Assembly: GCA_000331325.2 (NCBI GenBank)
Contig: CM003411.1
Span: forward strand, 1-64,000
DNA from: Crithidia fasciculata
Lineage: Eukaryota; Euglenozoa; Kinetoplastea; Trypanosomatida; Trypanosomatidae
Direction of reading: 5' to 3'
DNA length: 64,000 nucleotides
The translations under genes were made by a program, and so were the position numbers. Below the pieces are notes generated by a model that was not told the DNA's origin, searched no databases, and saw nothing but the letters and a program-made list of their open reading frames with translations. This document shows, one piece after another, positions 38,821 to 48,645 of the stretch (within the stretch, counting starts at the first letter, position 1; the number at the start of each line of letters is the position of its first letter).

Positions 38821-39894
38821 ATGTACCGGCAAAACGATAACAATGACAGTGTGGGGGGCTACATGCCCCCAGCGGAGTCGACCGGTGCCACTGCTGCGGC
38901 TGGAGCTGCGGAGGCATCGCAGGACTACTACTACTACTACGAGATGCCAGACGGGTCGATTGGCTACATGACAGCGGATGGGTACAACCAGACCTACTCA
39001 CCAGTGGACGATCAGCAGGAGGCGAACCAGGCAGTAGAGGACGGCCCGCAGCCCGCCGGCTATGTGGAGCCGACCTACGGACACGGCACCGCCTACGCGC
39101 CGCCACAGCAGCAGCAGTACGTGATGACGTCGCAGATGAACAACAACTACAGCGACACCCCAAACGCCAATGTGGTGTACTACACCTACGAGGCCGGTAA
39201 CCGTGCCGTGGGTGCGGGCCCATCGCAGATGCAGATGCAGCAGCAGCCGGTGTACCAGCAGCAAGGCTTCGCGCCGCAGGTGACCTACGCCGCACCGTCA
39301 CCGGCACAGCAGATGGGGGAGGCGGGGATGATGCCCGCCCCGCAGCCGAAGCTGCCACACGCCGGTGGCGTCAATGGGTGGTATGTCCCGCCTGCCTCGT
39401 TTGCCGAGATGCGTAAGTGGCACGGCACGCAGAAGTGGTCGACTCCACTCGGTCGGGTGTGCTGCACGGAGCCCTGCTACTGCCTCGGTGCCTGCATCGC
39501 GCCGTGGTGCGTCGTCGCCGCGCATCGGCGGCGTCTGCTGCAGAAAGATTACACGCAGTACCGATGCTGCGCCGGTGTATGCGGCCGTGTCGACCACTGC
39601 GAGTGCTGCGGGGGGACGCCACGCTGCAGTCTCTTCTGGGAGATCTTGTTGTGCTTGCCGTGTGCCTGCCACGCCAACCGCTACATGCTGATGCAGCGCT
39701 ACGGCCTGCGCAAGTCGTGCTGGGACACGTCCATTCTCGGCCTCGGCTGCTTCTGTGCGCCGGTGCACTGCTGCGGGGAGTGCACGCGGTGGTTCCCGGA
39801 GTCCTTCTGGGACTGGCTCTACGTGGTGACGTACTCCTGCATGCTTACCCAGGAGCACCGCGAGCTCGACGCGCATGAGAAGGCGGTCGCTTGA
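38821..39894 (+). CDS. Q/Y-rich protein with C-terminal PLAC8-like Cys-rich domain
   Basis: A 357-residue protein. The N-terminal ~190 residues are low complexity: a Tyr run (DYYYYYEM), many Gln/Pro/Tyr, likely disordered. The C-terminal ~155 residues are Cys/Trp-rich: CCTEPCYCLGACIAP, a hydrophobic LFWEILLCLPCACHANRYML, then YGLRKSCWDTS, CFCAPVHCCGECTRW. Order and spacing (LPC, Arg-rich turn, a D or W.D motif, CC.xC) parallel the PLAC8 copies upstream at 28650 and 31359, so it appears to be a distant relative, with two or three membrane-associated segments. Function unknown. The start is the first ATG in frame after the likely leader; a second Met at codon 15 is possible. Confidence 0.75.
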   Translation: MYRQNDNNDSVGGYMPPAESTGATAAAGAAEASQDYYYYYEMPDGSIGYMTADGYNQTYSPVDDQQEANQAVEDGPQPAGYVEPTYGHGTAYAPPQQQQYVMTSQMNNNYSDTPNANVVYYTYEAGNRAVGAGPSQMQMQQQPVYQQQGFAPQVTYAAPSPAQQMGEAGMMPAPQPKLPHAGGVNGWYVPPASFAEMRKWHGTQKWSTPLGRVCCTEPCYCLGACIAPWCVVAAHRRRLLQKDYTQYRCCAGVCGRVDHCECCGGTPRCSLFWEILLCLPCACHANRYMLMQRYGLRKSCWDTSILGLGCFCAPVHCCGECTRWFPESFWDWLYVVTYSCMLTQEHRELDAHEKAVA

Positions 39895-41044
39895 GCGTCC
39901 TTGCTGTACTGCCTACACTCTCTTTGGGGAAAGTCGGGTGTTTTTTTTTTCTAGGCCTCACCACGGACACCCACGTGCGTACGCACACGCATGCAGTCGT
40001 GTCAAAAGGAGAGAAGAAAAAAAAAAAACCAACTGAAACACGCAAAAGAGGAGAGGAAGACGAGCGCTGCTTGACGGTTGACTGCCGGGCAGAGCGTGCT
40101 CATCAGCAAAGTGGCGTGCGTTGGCGGAGAGATCACAATTGCTCCGTCATGGCCCGCTCCTTTCAGCTGCACTTCTCATCTTTGCCTTTCCCTGATTGCG
40201 GTGCGATAAAGCGCTGCTGATGTTTTCTCTCTTCTTTTTTTCTAAAATCGATTTGTTATTATTATACTTCTGTGTTGCTTACCAGCTGCACCGTGAGGGA
40301 TCAGCTCTCGCTATTACCGCAGCCTGCCCTCTTCTGCTCTGCCTCGCACATCTTCCCCCAGCTTTGCTTTCTTTTCATATTTGCCAAAACCACTTTATTT
40401 TTCCTGTGGCAGTGCAGCACGCCGCACGTGGTGCACATTACACCTTGTCTGCATGCGGGTCCTCTTCGATGTTCTTGCTCTTTCCTATTGCGTCTGTAGA
40501 TGGCTTTACCCTCTTGCGTGACAGCTCGTCCTTCACGGCTCTTCCCTCTCATGCCGTTCCTTTACGCAACTTCGTCCTTTGCATGTGTCGGACGGCAGTG
40601 GTGTTCTGCTCCTGCGTCCCTTCCTCTACACTCACTCTCTATCTTCGTTGTTGTTCTTACTTCACTCCTTCTGCGTGGACATCTCTCTTTTCTCAGTGTA
40701 CATGTATGCTGCCAGCAGCGCTCCAAAAAAAAAAAAAACCGAATTGATAGGCGATGGAGAATGCTGCGATGGCCCTCGCACTCCTTGTGGTGGTGGGCTG
40801 TTGTAGCACGAGTGCGTAGGGTGTTTCTTGTGCTCTGCTTAGTGTCCTCTTCGATACTTTTTCATGTTGATGTGAAATCTTTGAGCCGGAGTAAAATGCA
40901 GTGGAGGGCAGCACCGCCTCTCCTTTCCTCGATCCTCCTTCCTCTCATCCGCTCTCTTGTCTTCCTCCTGCTGCTCTACTAAAAAATAAAGTCTTCAAAA
41001 CAAAGAGGGAAAACAGATAACACAACGCTAGCAAGTTGCACGCC
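39895..41044 (+). other. Intergenic with splice acceptor for the SDR gene
   Basis: No gene. A C/T-rich tract (about 40917-40979) without AG leads to AG 40990-40991, which leaves a 53-base leader for the next gene. A-run at 40725-40737. Confidence 0.55.
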
Positions 41045-42295
41045 ATGCTTCACGTCTTAAATTGTTACATCCCATGGAACGTGTTCACGCTGGCTGAGCT
41101 GCGCGCCGGCCTCTGCCACGTCGCCCTGTTGGTTCCCTGGGGGCTGTTGCTTCTGCGCCTAGGCCGCGGCAGACTGCTGGACTGGGTCCTCGTTGTCACC
41201 TACGCGGTGGGCATGTTCTTCTTCCAGCGGCGCCTTGCCTCTGGCTTCCCGCTCCGCTTTTCCTCCCTGCGGGCGTGGCGCACGTCGCCCGACAACTTCC
41301 GCAAGACGTCGCGGTTTCTCAGGTCGATGAAGGAGAAGGCCGCTGCGGTGTCGGATGCATCCTCCGCTGTGCTTGGGCAGCGTCCCGTCGCTGTTATCAC
41401 CGGTGGAGAGAGAGGCATTGGCCAGGAGGTGGTGGAGCAGCTGATGCGGGAAGGCATCGACGTGATTCTCTGCTGCCCTTTCGAGGCTGAGGCGCGACAG
41501 ACAATCGCGAAGCTCGCTTCTCGTGTGCGCACCGCCACGGCAACCTTTCTCAAGCTGAACCTCAACGATGAGGAGAGTGTGCGGGAGAGTGCGGCGAAGA
41601 TTCTGCACATGACCCCTCGCATCGACTTGCTCATCAACAACGCAGGAATGGTGAACATCGTGGGCTACAAGGCTAACAAGCGAGGCAATGAGGTGGTACT
41701 GGCCATCAACTTTCTTGGCCACGTCCTTCTCACCGAGCTGTTGCTCGACCGGCTGAAGGCGAGCGGGCCGTCGCGCATCGTCAACGTGGCGTCGCTGATG
41801 GAGCTCAACGCATGCATCCCAGGCCCGTGTCGCACGCCTCTCGACGCCCTTGTCACCAACTGCGAGCCCGATTCGCCACACCATACAAGCAACTACAGTC
41901 TCTCCAAGCTGCTCTTTATTTGCTACACCCGAGATCTGGCACGGCGGCTGCAGGGGACGCAGACGCAGGTCGTCTCGCTGCACCCCGGTGTGGTGCTCAC
42001 CGCCATCTACCACGTCGGTGCCGTCTTCATGAAAGTGCTGCTGCGGACAGTGTTCAAATTCGCCGGAGAGGGGGCGGAGGTGGTGCTGTTCTGCGCGCTC
42101 GCCGACAACATTGTCAGTGGCGGGTTTTACGCGGACTGCAAGTACTACGACAGCGTTCTCTCGCCTCTCGCCCTCGACAATGCGCACAATGAGCGGCTGC
42201 GGCGGGTGCTGTTGCGGTACTTCGGGCTGGACGGCACGAGCTCTGCTGCTGCAGCCCCGCTGACCCTTCCCCAGGCGGCCGCCGCTCTGCAGTAA
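41045..42295 (+). CDS. Membrane-anchored short-chain dehydrogenase/reductase
   Basis: A 416-residue classical SDR. Two N-terminal hydrophobic segments (about 18-40 and 46-64) suggest an ER or lipid-droplet membrane anchor. The Rossmann core starts near residue 112: TGGERGIG at 119-126 (cofactor), NNAG at 198-201, Ser250 in NVASLME, and the catalytic Tyr284-Lys288 pair in YSLSK; the post-catalytic SLHPGVV follows. This resembles retinol dehydrogenase/WWOX-like SDRs, which use NADP(H) on lipid carbonyls or hydroxyls, but the substrate is unknown. The frame opens at a TTG at 41036; I use the ATG at 41045, 53 bases past the acceptor. Confidence 0.9.
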   Translation: MLHVLNCYIPWNVFTLAELRAGLCHVALLVPWGLLLLRLGRGRLLDWVLVVTYAVGMFFFQRRLASGFPLRFSSLRAWRTSPDNFRKTSRFLRSMKEKAAAVSDASSAVLGQRPVAVITGGERGIGQEVVEQLMREGIDVILCCPFEAEARQTIAKLASRVRTATATFLKLNLNDEESVRESAAKILHMTPRIDLLINNAGMVNIVGYKANKRGNEVVLAINFLGHVLLTELLLDRLKASGPSRIVNVASLMELNACIPGPCRTPLDALVTNCEPDSPHHTSNYSLSKLLFICYTRDLARRLQGTQTQVVSLHPGVVLTAIYHVGAVFMKVLLRTVFKFAGEGAEVVLFCALADNIVSGGFYADCKYYDSVLSPLALDNAHNERLRRVLLRYFGLDGTSSAAAAPLTLPQAAAALQ

Positions 42296-43181
42296 AGGAG
42301 GAATGCTGTCAGGACGCATGCACCGTACTTCGTCTGCCACAACACGTTCTCCACCTCTATTTCTGCGGTGTCTCTTCGCGGAGGTGAGGTGGGCCCCGCC
42401 AAGAAGCAGGGAAGAATGGAGCTGTTGAGGTACAGAGGAGAAATGGCACTCCGATGCACATGTCCCGCTGCTGCGCTGGTCGCCGAGATGTCCAGTCTAT
42501 CTGCTTCTCCTGGCTCTCTCTCTTTCTCGCTGTCTTGTGCCTCCTTGCTGATTTTTTGTCTATCTGCTTGTGTTATTAACTCTCAGGTGTGTGCGGCTGA
42601 GGGGAACGTCACACGTATGTGCATATCTGCCTTTGCTTTCTCCTCGTTTTTTTAATCCGCATCCGTGTTTTTTCTTCTTCGTTGCGGGCTGTGTTGCGAC
42701 GCGTTCGATAAAGGGGGCGTCTGCTGCCTTCGTCATACGCAACGGCGCCGCGATTGTTTCTCTCTTTGGTGGGCTTCGCGTCCGGGCGAGTTCGCCTCAT
42801 CACAAAAGCTTTGAAGCTTTCTAATTTCTGCTCCTCCCACTGCACTCTTGGAGTTGTTGGAGCGACAGTACGGCATTGCATTTGTGGCTTTTGGTCTCTC
42901 CCAGCAGATGCCCGAAACTATTTTCGATGGACCCCTTCTTTGCTCATGACGGCGTTGCTTTCCCTACCCGAGCGATGCCGTTCTCTTTCTCTCTTACCCT
43001 CTCTTCCGCTGGTGTCTGTGGCACGCCGCATGCTTCTCCTCCATCTTCACTTCTTTTTCCCCTGCCTTCTGTTCCGCCGATACTCCTCCACTCCCCTCTC
43101 TCTGTGCAGCCGAGACTCCCGGCTTCTGCCGAACAGCGCACCGCTTTCTCATCTCTTTCCTGTTTCTCCATCCTCGTCGCC
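42296..43181 (+). other. Intergenic with strong splice acceptor for Nopp140
   Basis: No gene. A pyrimidine tract at about 43031-43107 has no AG until 43108-43109. The resulting 72-base leader has no ATG before 43182, so upstream in-frame ATGs (from 42876) are not part of the mRNA. Confidence 0.65.
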
Positions 43182-44144
43182 ATGTCGCAGGCTGTGAACC
43201 ACCTCGTGAGCGACTACCTGGCTGAAGCTTACCCAGCCGCCGCGAAGGCGTTGAAAAAGGAGGCGCCGTCCACCGCAGCACCGAGCCGCTCTCCTTTCGG
43301 CGCAAAGACGTTGGCTGAGGTGGTGTTGGCTTACCGCGTAGAGAAGCGCGCACGCGTGGCGGCCGACTCGAGCGACAGCGAAGACGACGCGCCGGTGAAG
43401 AAGCCGGCGTCGCGCAAGGCGTCCCCGAAGGTTGCCGCCGAGAAGGCTCCGATCCCGGATTCGAGCGACAGCGACGACGACGCGCCGGTGAAGAAGCCGG
43501 CGTCGCGCAAGGCGTCCCCGAAGGTTGCCGCCAAGAAGGCTCCGATCCCGGACTCGAGCGACAGCGACGACGACGCGCCAGTGAAGAAGCCAGCGTCGCG
43601 CAAGGCGTCGCCGAAGGTTGCCGCCAAGAAGGTCCTCGTTGCCGACTCCAGCTCTGACGACGACGAGCCGGTGCGCAAGCCCGCCGCGAAGAAGGCGTCC
43701 CCGAAGTCCTCTCCCAAGGTTGTTCCTAAGAAGGCCGCATTGGAGAGCGACAGCGACGACGAGGAGCCGGTGAAGAAGCCGGCGCCTGCAAAGCGGGCCG
43801 CCGCCGTCAGTGACAGCGACGACGACGACGCGACGGCACCGCCGGCAAAGAAGGCAGCCAAGGCAGAGGCACCGCCGCGGCGCGGCCCGCAGAACATGAA
43901 CGAGGACGGCACCTTCCGCCGCTTCCAGCGCATCGACCCGACGAAGGTCACCTTCCACGCTGAGGCGCTGCGCGACAATCGCCCGGGTGAGGAGCACCTC
44001 TCGCTGCGCCAGAACCAGGAGATGATGCGCACCAAGGGGAAGGGCTTCAACAAGCTGAAGCAGAAGAACAAGGGCAAGTTCTACGGGGCCGGCGTGGACC
44101 TCTCTGTCCGCGCCTACCAGTTTCCCGACAGCGACGACGAGTAG
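43182..44144 (+). CDS. Nucleolar phosphoprotein Nopp140/SRP40 homologue
   Basis: A 320-residue protein with the Nopp140 plan. A LisH-like N-terminal helix (MSQAVNHLVSDYLAEAYPAA) is followed by alternating acidic Ser/Asp blocks and basic Lys/Pro/Ala blocks (about 62-235), the casein kinase 2-type substrate of this family. The C-terminal SRP40 domain (about 240-320) carries FRRFQRIDPTKVTF, the conserved RTKGKGFNKLKQKNKGKFYG and a final SVRAYQF. Nopp140 binds snoRNPs and RNA polymerase I components in the nucleolus. The repeats are near-exact in DNA (see repeat entry). Start at 43182 follows a strong acceptor. Shorter than human NOLC1 because it has fewer acidic-basic repeats. Confidence 0.92.
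   Translation: MSQAVNHLVSDYLAEAYPAAAKALKKEAPSTAAPSRSPFGAKTLAEVVLAYRVEKRARVAADSSDSEDDAPVKKPASRKASPKVAAEKAPIPDSSDSDDDAPVKKPASRKASPKVAAKKAPIPDSSDSDDDAPVKKPASRKASPKVAAKKVLVADSSSDDDEPVRKPAAKKASPKSSPKVVPKKAALESDSDDEEPVKKPAPAKRAAAVSDSDDDDATAPPAKKAAKAEAPPRRGPQNMNEDGTFRRFQRIDPTKVTFHAEALRDNRPGEEHLSLRQNQEMMRTKGKGFNKLKQKNKGKFYGAGVDLSVRAYQFPDSDDE
43365..43643 (+). repeat. 93-base tandem repeat inside Nopp140
   Basis: Three consecutive 93-base units (31 codons each) beginning at 43365, 43458 and 43551. They encode DSSDSDDDAPVKK followed by PASRKASPKVAA and a short linker. Differences are few, for example E/D and E/K changes in unit 1. A fourth, degenerate unit starts near 43644. Confidence 0.9.
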
Positions 44145-44959
44145 TGCGGTGTCGTGTGGGCCGCACTCTCTCTGTGTTTGTGTGTGTTGGTTTTTCCTTT
44201 TGTACTTCTTCGTAAGAGAGGTTGCACTAACGACTGCGAAGAGTTGCCTGCCTCACTGGGTGCATTGGCGTTTAAGCAGGCAGCGCGGCGCCTCGTCTGT
44301 GCGTCTCCCTCCCCGACGCACGCAGCGCGAGGTGAGAGGCCACCTCCAGCACTCCATGGTAAGTTGTTAACACCGTTTAAATTACAATGGTTAGAAGGAA
44401 AGATGTATTCCGCGCGCCGTGAACACGGTTGTTTTCTGGTGGTTCGCTGTGTCTGGTCCGATGCTCGGCAATGCTGAAGGAGGCACGTCACAGCTGGAGC
44501 ATGCAAAGGTTGCAGAAGGGAATGAAAGTGGAAAACTGAGTTTTTTCCTCTTTTGATTAATTGCTTTCCGCACCCTCTCTCCGCCGTGGCTGGTGACGTG
44601 CTGCGTCATGTTGGGTTCTTCACCCTCACCTTTGAAATTGCCCTCGCGGGTTTTGTGTCCCACCTGGCAGCTGGCTAAATAAAGAGGACTCTGCGGATCT
44701 CTTTTGTACGGCGCACGCACCGGTGTCGCTGTTCTCTGTCAATGCACCTCGCCATCTTCTCCTTCACCACCTCCTCTCTCGTCTTGACGCCTAACGCCGC
44801 TACGTATCTCCTTCCGCTGGCGTGCGAGTAAGAGCTACTGAAGAGGGCCTGTTTCGTGAGGCACAGCGAGAACACCGCTTCTCTCCCTGGCAATATTGTC
44901 AAACAGCACAGGACCGGACACACACGCACACACATATCAGCAGAGTTCATACGAGAAGA
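44145..44959 (+). other. Intergenic with splice acceptor for CIAO1
   Basis: No gene. From about 44697 to 44826 the + strand has no AG and is C/T-rich; AGs at 44827-44834 end it, giving a leader of about 125-132 bases for CIAO1. Confidence 0.6.
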
Positions 44960-46168
44960 ATGGCATCAACACCGTCCACAGCTGCAGCGGCCAGTCCCGC
45001 CGCCCCGCTGCGACTCCCCGCAACTGCACCGCAGAACGTTCGGCTGGAGAGAGTTGCCACCCTGAAGGGCCACAAGGACCGTGTGTGGTGCGTGCGGTGG
45101 TGCCCGAACGCCGCCGTGCTCGCCTCCTGCTCTGGTGACGCCACCGTCCGCTTCTGGAGCCGCCGCCACGGTGCTTCGGAAAAGAAGGAGGGAGAAGAGA
45201 AGTGTGCCGAGGAGTGGGTGTGTGTCGGCACGTTGGAGGGGGAGCACAGCCGCACCATTCGGCACATCAGCTGGAGCCCCAGCGGGGAGTACATCGCGTG
45301 CGCCTCCTTCGACCACACCGCAACGGTGTGGCGCCGCGACGTCGAGAGCGGCAGTTTCGAGTTTGAGATCGAAGGCGTGCTGGACGGGCACGAGAGCGAG
45401 GTGAAGTGTGTGGAGTGGGCGACGGACAGCATGCTCATCACCAGCTCCCGCGACCACACGGCGTGGATATGGGAGCGGGTGGACGAGGGCGAGTACGAGT
45501 GCGGCGGCGTTCTCACCGGGCACGTGCAGGACGTGAAGCACTGTCAGTTTGTGCTGCCGCAGAACGACAGCGATGTCCCGCTCGCCGTCACGTGCGCCTA
45601 CGACAACACAATAAAGATATGGTCCGAAGGACATCACCACGATGACTGGCAGTGCGTGCAGACGCTGACGGCGCACGAGGCAACGGTGTGGGCCACCGCA
45701 GCGCAGAAGTTGGAGCTGCCAATGGAGGAGGTGCGCGCGGCGCATCAGACGCAGTCCTTGCTGCCTCAGCCTCTCCTCTGCAGCTGCTCAGACGACTTGT
45801 CGGTGATTTTCTGGAAGCGCAACGCGGAGGGCAAGATGGTCGAAGCGACGCGTGCCAGCGGCTTCGTTGAGCGGTCGATCTTTGATATGGACTGGGCTCC
45901 GCATAACGCCGCCGTGGTGGCGTGTGCGAGCGGCGACGACAGCATTGCGCTGCTCGCCGTTTACGCGGATGGCGAGGGGGTGCACTGCCAGCTGGTCGCC
46001 CGCGTGGAGGCGGCGCACCTGTCCGACGTGAACACCGTCGCCTTTGCCTCGCAGGGACGTCTGCTCTCTGTTGATGCAGAGGGAGAAGGAGAGGGAGAAG
46101 GAGTGCTGCTGGCCAGCGGAGGCGATGACAGAGTGGTCCACCTGTGGCGAGTGTCGGGCACAGCCTAA
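44960..46168 (+). CDS. CIAO1: CIAO1 (Cia1), cytosolic Fe-S assembly WD40 protein
   Basis: A 402-residue seven-bladed WD40 protein matching CIAO1 blade by blade: GHKDRVWCVRWCPNAAVLAS, TIRHISWSPSGEYIACASFD, GHESEVKCVEWATDSMLITS, then SRDHTAWIWERVDEGEYEC, GHVQDVKHCQF, YDNTIKIW, HEATVWATAAQ and CSDDLSVIFWKR. CIAO1 is the propeller core of the cytosolic targeting complex, binding CIAO2 and MMS19 and delivering Fe-S clusters to target proteins. Relative to human CIAO1 (339 residues) it has extra loops, including a charged one after the first blade (SEKKEGEEKCAEE) and a Glu-Gly run (EGEGEGEG) in the last blade. MMS19 is in the same array at 20482. Start ATG lies after the acceptor; the frame extends upstream but not within the mRNA as predicted. 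Confidence 0.93.
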   Translation: MASTPSTAAAASPAAPLRLPATAPQNVRLERVATLKGHKDRVWCVRWCPNAAVLASCSGDATVRFWSRRHGASEKKEGEEKCAEEWVCVGTLEGEHSRTIRHISWSPSGEYIACASFDHTATVWRRDVESGSFEFEIEGVLDGHESEVKCVEWATDSMLITSSRDHTAWIWERVDEGEYECGGVLTGHVQDVKHCQFVLPQNDSDVPLAVTCAYDNTIKIWSEGHHHDDWQCVQTLTAHEATVWATAAQKLELPMEEVRAAHQTQSLLPQPLLCSCSDDLSVIFWKRNAEGKMVEATRASGFVERSIFDMDWAPHNAAVVACASGDDSIALLAVYADGEGVHCQLVARVEAAHLSDVNTVAFASQGRLLSVDAEGEGEGEGVLLASGGDDRVVHLWRVSGTA

Positions 46169-47460
46169 TGGAGAGTGTGCGTGTGTGCATCTGCATGGCT
46201 GCTGCTGCGGCGTAATGCTGTGTGCCCCTGTGCGTCCTTCAACGAAAAACACCGCTGCTTTTTTCTCCCTCTTTCCTGTCTCCTTCGTCTTATTTCCGTT
46301 TAGCGCCTCCGCCATGGCAGACGCGGACCGCCTTAATTTCCATAACGATACGCCTGAGCAATGCACCCGTGTCTTTTTCACCTGACATTTTCGCCTCACA
46401 TAAGTAAAGTCGATTGAAATAGAGCAGCAGCAGAGGAGGCCGAAACGGTGTGCGCGCGTGCGTGTGTCACACGTCGTTTTCTTCGTTTTGTGCTTCGCGC
46501 ATAAGTCTGTAAGGCAGTCTTTCTGCCTCTCCACCTCTGACGAGCATTTTTGTTGTTGTTTGCATGCTGCTAACGGGGCTTTGGCTTTCGCCACGCACAT
46601 TTTAGCGGTGAAAAAGAAAAAGTTGCTTTATTGTCACGTGTCGGTTGAAGCTTCAATTTATTCTTCATTTGAGTTCGCATCGTCTGTTGATTTGGTGCCT
46701 CTATCTCGACCTCGCCTTGCTGGTTTTGTTCTCCCCTTCTGTCATGGTGTGTCAATCCTTGCACATCAATCCCCGTCATTTTTTTTATCTACTTCTATTT
46801 TATTTTTTTAATCTGCTCTCCACAGACGAGCATCAAGAAAGGACAAGGCAATCGATCCCCTACCCGCCCCATCCACCCACATATCCACATTCACACACAG
46901 GCAAACACGTCGCAAACTCTACCAACGCACAAAGGCGCAACTCTCGTCTCTTTTTCTCTTCTCTTTTCTTTCACTTCTCCGTTTCTCACCCCGCAGCTCC
47001 AATACGAAGCGGCTACGCCACCACAGAATAGGGAGATACAATAAAAAGATAACAAAAGAGGGGAAGAGTTGCCGGCGTCTTTGCACCACGTGAGAACACT
47101 CACACGTACACGTCTCGACGCGCCATCCTCCTCGTTGCTTGACTTAACCACACCACTAAAACCATAGAGCCGACATCATTACTACTTCGTTTGTTTGTGT
47201 TCTCCATCTTTCTCTCTCTCTCTCCGTTTACCTTGGTGACTCACGCTGCCCACACGCGTTCAAACCGCATACGCACCTCAGTTACAAATCACCCTTACGT
47301 CGTAAAACCAAAAGAGGGAATTACGTGAAGCCGCCACTCCATAGAGCTGAACGCACGAACCAACGCCGTCGAGCCGCTCTCCTCTCACCGCCACACCCTC
47401 TGACAGGTGTGAAGCCTTTCTTGGCAGCTCCGCAGCATCAACAACAACCTCAGCGCGAAG
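46169..47460 (+). other. Intergenic with splice acceptor for the PSP1 gene
   Basis: No gene. A T/C-rich, AG-free stretch (about 47170-47279) ends at AG 47280-47281; the 179-base leader contains no ATG. Confidence 0.6.
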
Positions 47461-48645
47461 ATGTACCGCACCTCCCCCCTTGAGGACTGCACGAGGGACA
47501 CTCTGCAGTACATGAACCGCCCCGCCAGCATGAGCGGCACCAAGACCGCCAAGGTGACGCGCCACAACCCGTACGCCATGAAGCTGCTCGCGCCGGAGGA
47601 CTCGGTGGAGTACAACAGCAGCATTCTGAGCTCGCCGCTCTCGGCGCGGCACTCACCACTCAACTGGGAGGCGCGCGCCTTCGAGCCCTCCGCCCTCTAC
47701 AGCAACTTGAGCACGCCATACATTGGCCAGTCGCTTGCCAGCTTGACGATGGACGCGCAGGTGCGCCGGTCGCTCTTCGGCGACAGCCCCGCCACCCTTC
47801 CCGTCAGCTACGCGGGAGAGCCGGTTGCGGTGGCGGATGTCGTGGCGAGGGGCAGCTCCAGCAACGGCAGCAGCGCCAGCAAGCCCAACACGCCTTCGCC
47901 CGGTGTGCCGGCGAGCGCGAGCACCGCCACCGCTGCGACTGCCACAGCAACGCCGCCGGTGGCCCCGAAGCGGGCACTCGGCAAGGTGTACGTGGGCGGC
48001 CGTCCGGTGGCGGTCCCGCGGTACGACAACGAGGTCACCGTGCAGCTGCGCCAGGGAGAGGCCACGTTTGTGGTGGCTGACCTCTACAGCCTGCTGGCGC
48101 TGGAGGAGGAGACACGCGATCTCGTGGGGCTCTCCGTCATCGTCGAGGGCGATCGCGGCGAGGACCTCGGTGTGGTGACGGCGCTGCTGAAGTCCGAGGC
48201 CGTGGCTGCTGCGGCGTCACCCGTCAAGGCGGACGGCGAGGAGAAGCCGCGGACATCAACGAAGGCGCTGCCGCGTGTGCTGCGTGTCGCCTCGGCGCTG
48301 GAGCTGCAGCAGAGCGAGGCGCTGCCGCAGCTGGAGGCCGAGGCGCTGGACTACTGCCACACCTGCCTCGCCGAGGTGCAGCTCGCCGTCCCCATCGTGG
48401 TGGAGGGCGTCGTGCTGCAGTTCGACCGCAAGAAGCTGACGGTGCGCTACACGAGCGAGTCGTACGTCGACTTCAACGACTTGACGCGGATGCTCCACAA
48501 GAAGTATAACTGCCGCATCTGGATGGACCAGCTCAACCGCGATGCCGTGAACACAACGGAGAAGCGCGGGCGTCGCGCCGAGCACGGCGGCAGGAAGGGC
48601 AGCGGCAACGTGCGCAAGGGGATGCACAAGCGCAAGGACGCGTAG
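47461..48645 (+). CDS. PSP1 C-terminal domain protein
   Basis: A 394-residue protein. The N-terminal part (about 1-175) is Ser/Pro/Ala-rich and likely disordered. A mixed alpha/beta segment (about 180-295) is followed by the PSP1-C domain (about 293-363): ALDYCHTCLAEVQLAVPIVV, FDRKKLTVRYTSESYVDFND, and MLHKKYNCRIWMDQLN. The basic tail (KRGRRAEHGGRKGSG..MHKRKDA) may bind RNA. The domain occurs in bacterial YaaT and yeast PSP1. From memory, Crithidia RNA-binding proteins of the cycling-sequence complex also carry PSP1 homology, which would suggest mRNA regulation, but this is inference. The ATG at 47461 is the first ATG after the acceptor. Its 3' side is an unusually long gene-free stretch. Confidence 0.85.
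   Translation: MYRTSPLEDCTRDTLQYMNRPASMSGTKTAKVTRHNPYAMKLLAPEDSVEYNSSILSSPLSARHSPLNWEARAFEPSALYSNLSTPYIGQSLASLTMDAQVRRSLFGDSPATLPVSYAGEPVAVADVVARGSSSNGSSASKPNTPSPGVPASASTATAATATATPPVAPKRALGKVYVGGRPVAVPRYDNEVTVQLRQGEATFVVADLYSLLALEEETRDLVGLSVIVEGDRGEDLGVVTALLKSEAVAAAASPVKADGEEKPRTSTKALPRVLRVASALELQQSEALPQLEAEALDYCHTCLAEVQLAVPIVVEGVVLQFDRKKLTVRYTSESYVDFNDLTRMLHKKYNCRIWMDQLNRDAVNTTEKRGRRAEHGGRKGSGNVRKGMHKRKDA

Noticed and set aside
38342-38971. 209-codon open frame upstream of and overlapping the Q/Y-rich gene
   Set aside because: Different frame from the Cys-rich protein, low-complexity end, no domain; the overlapping gene has clear codon bias.
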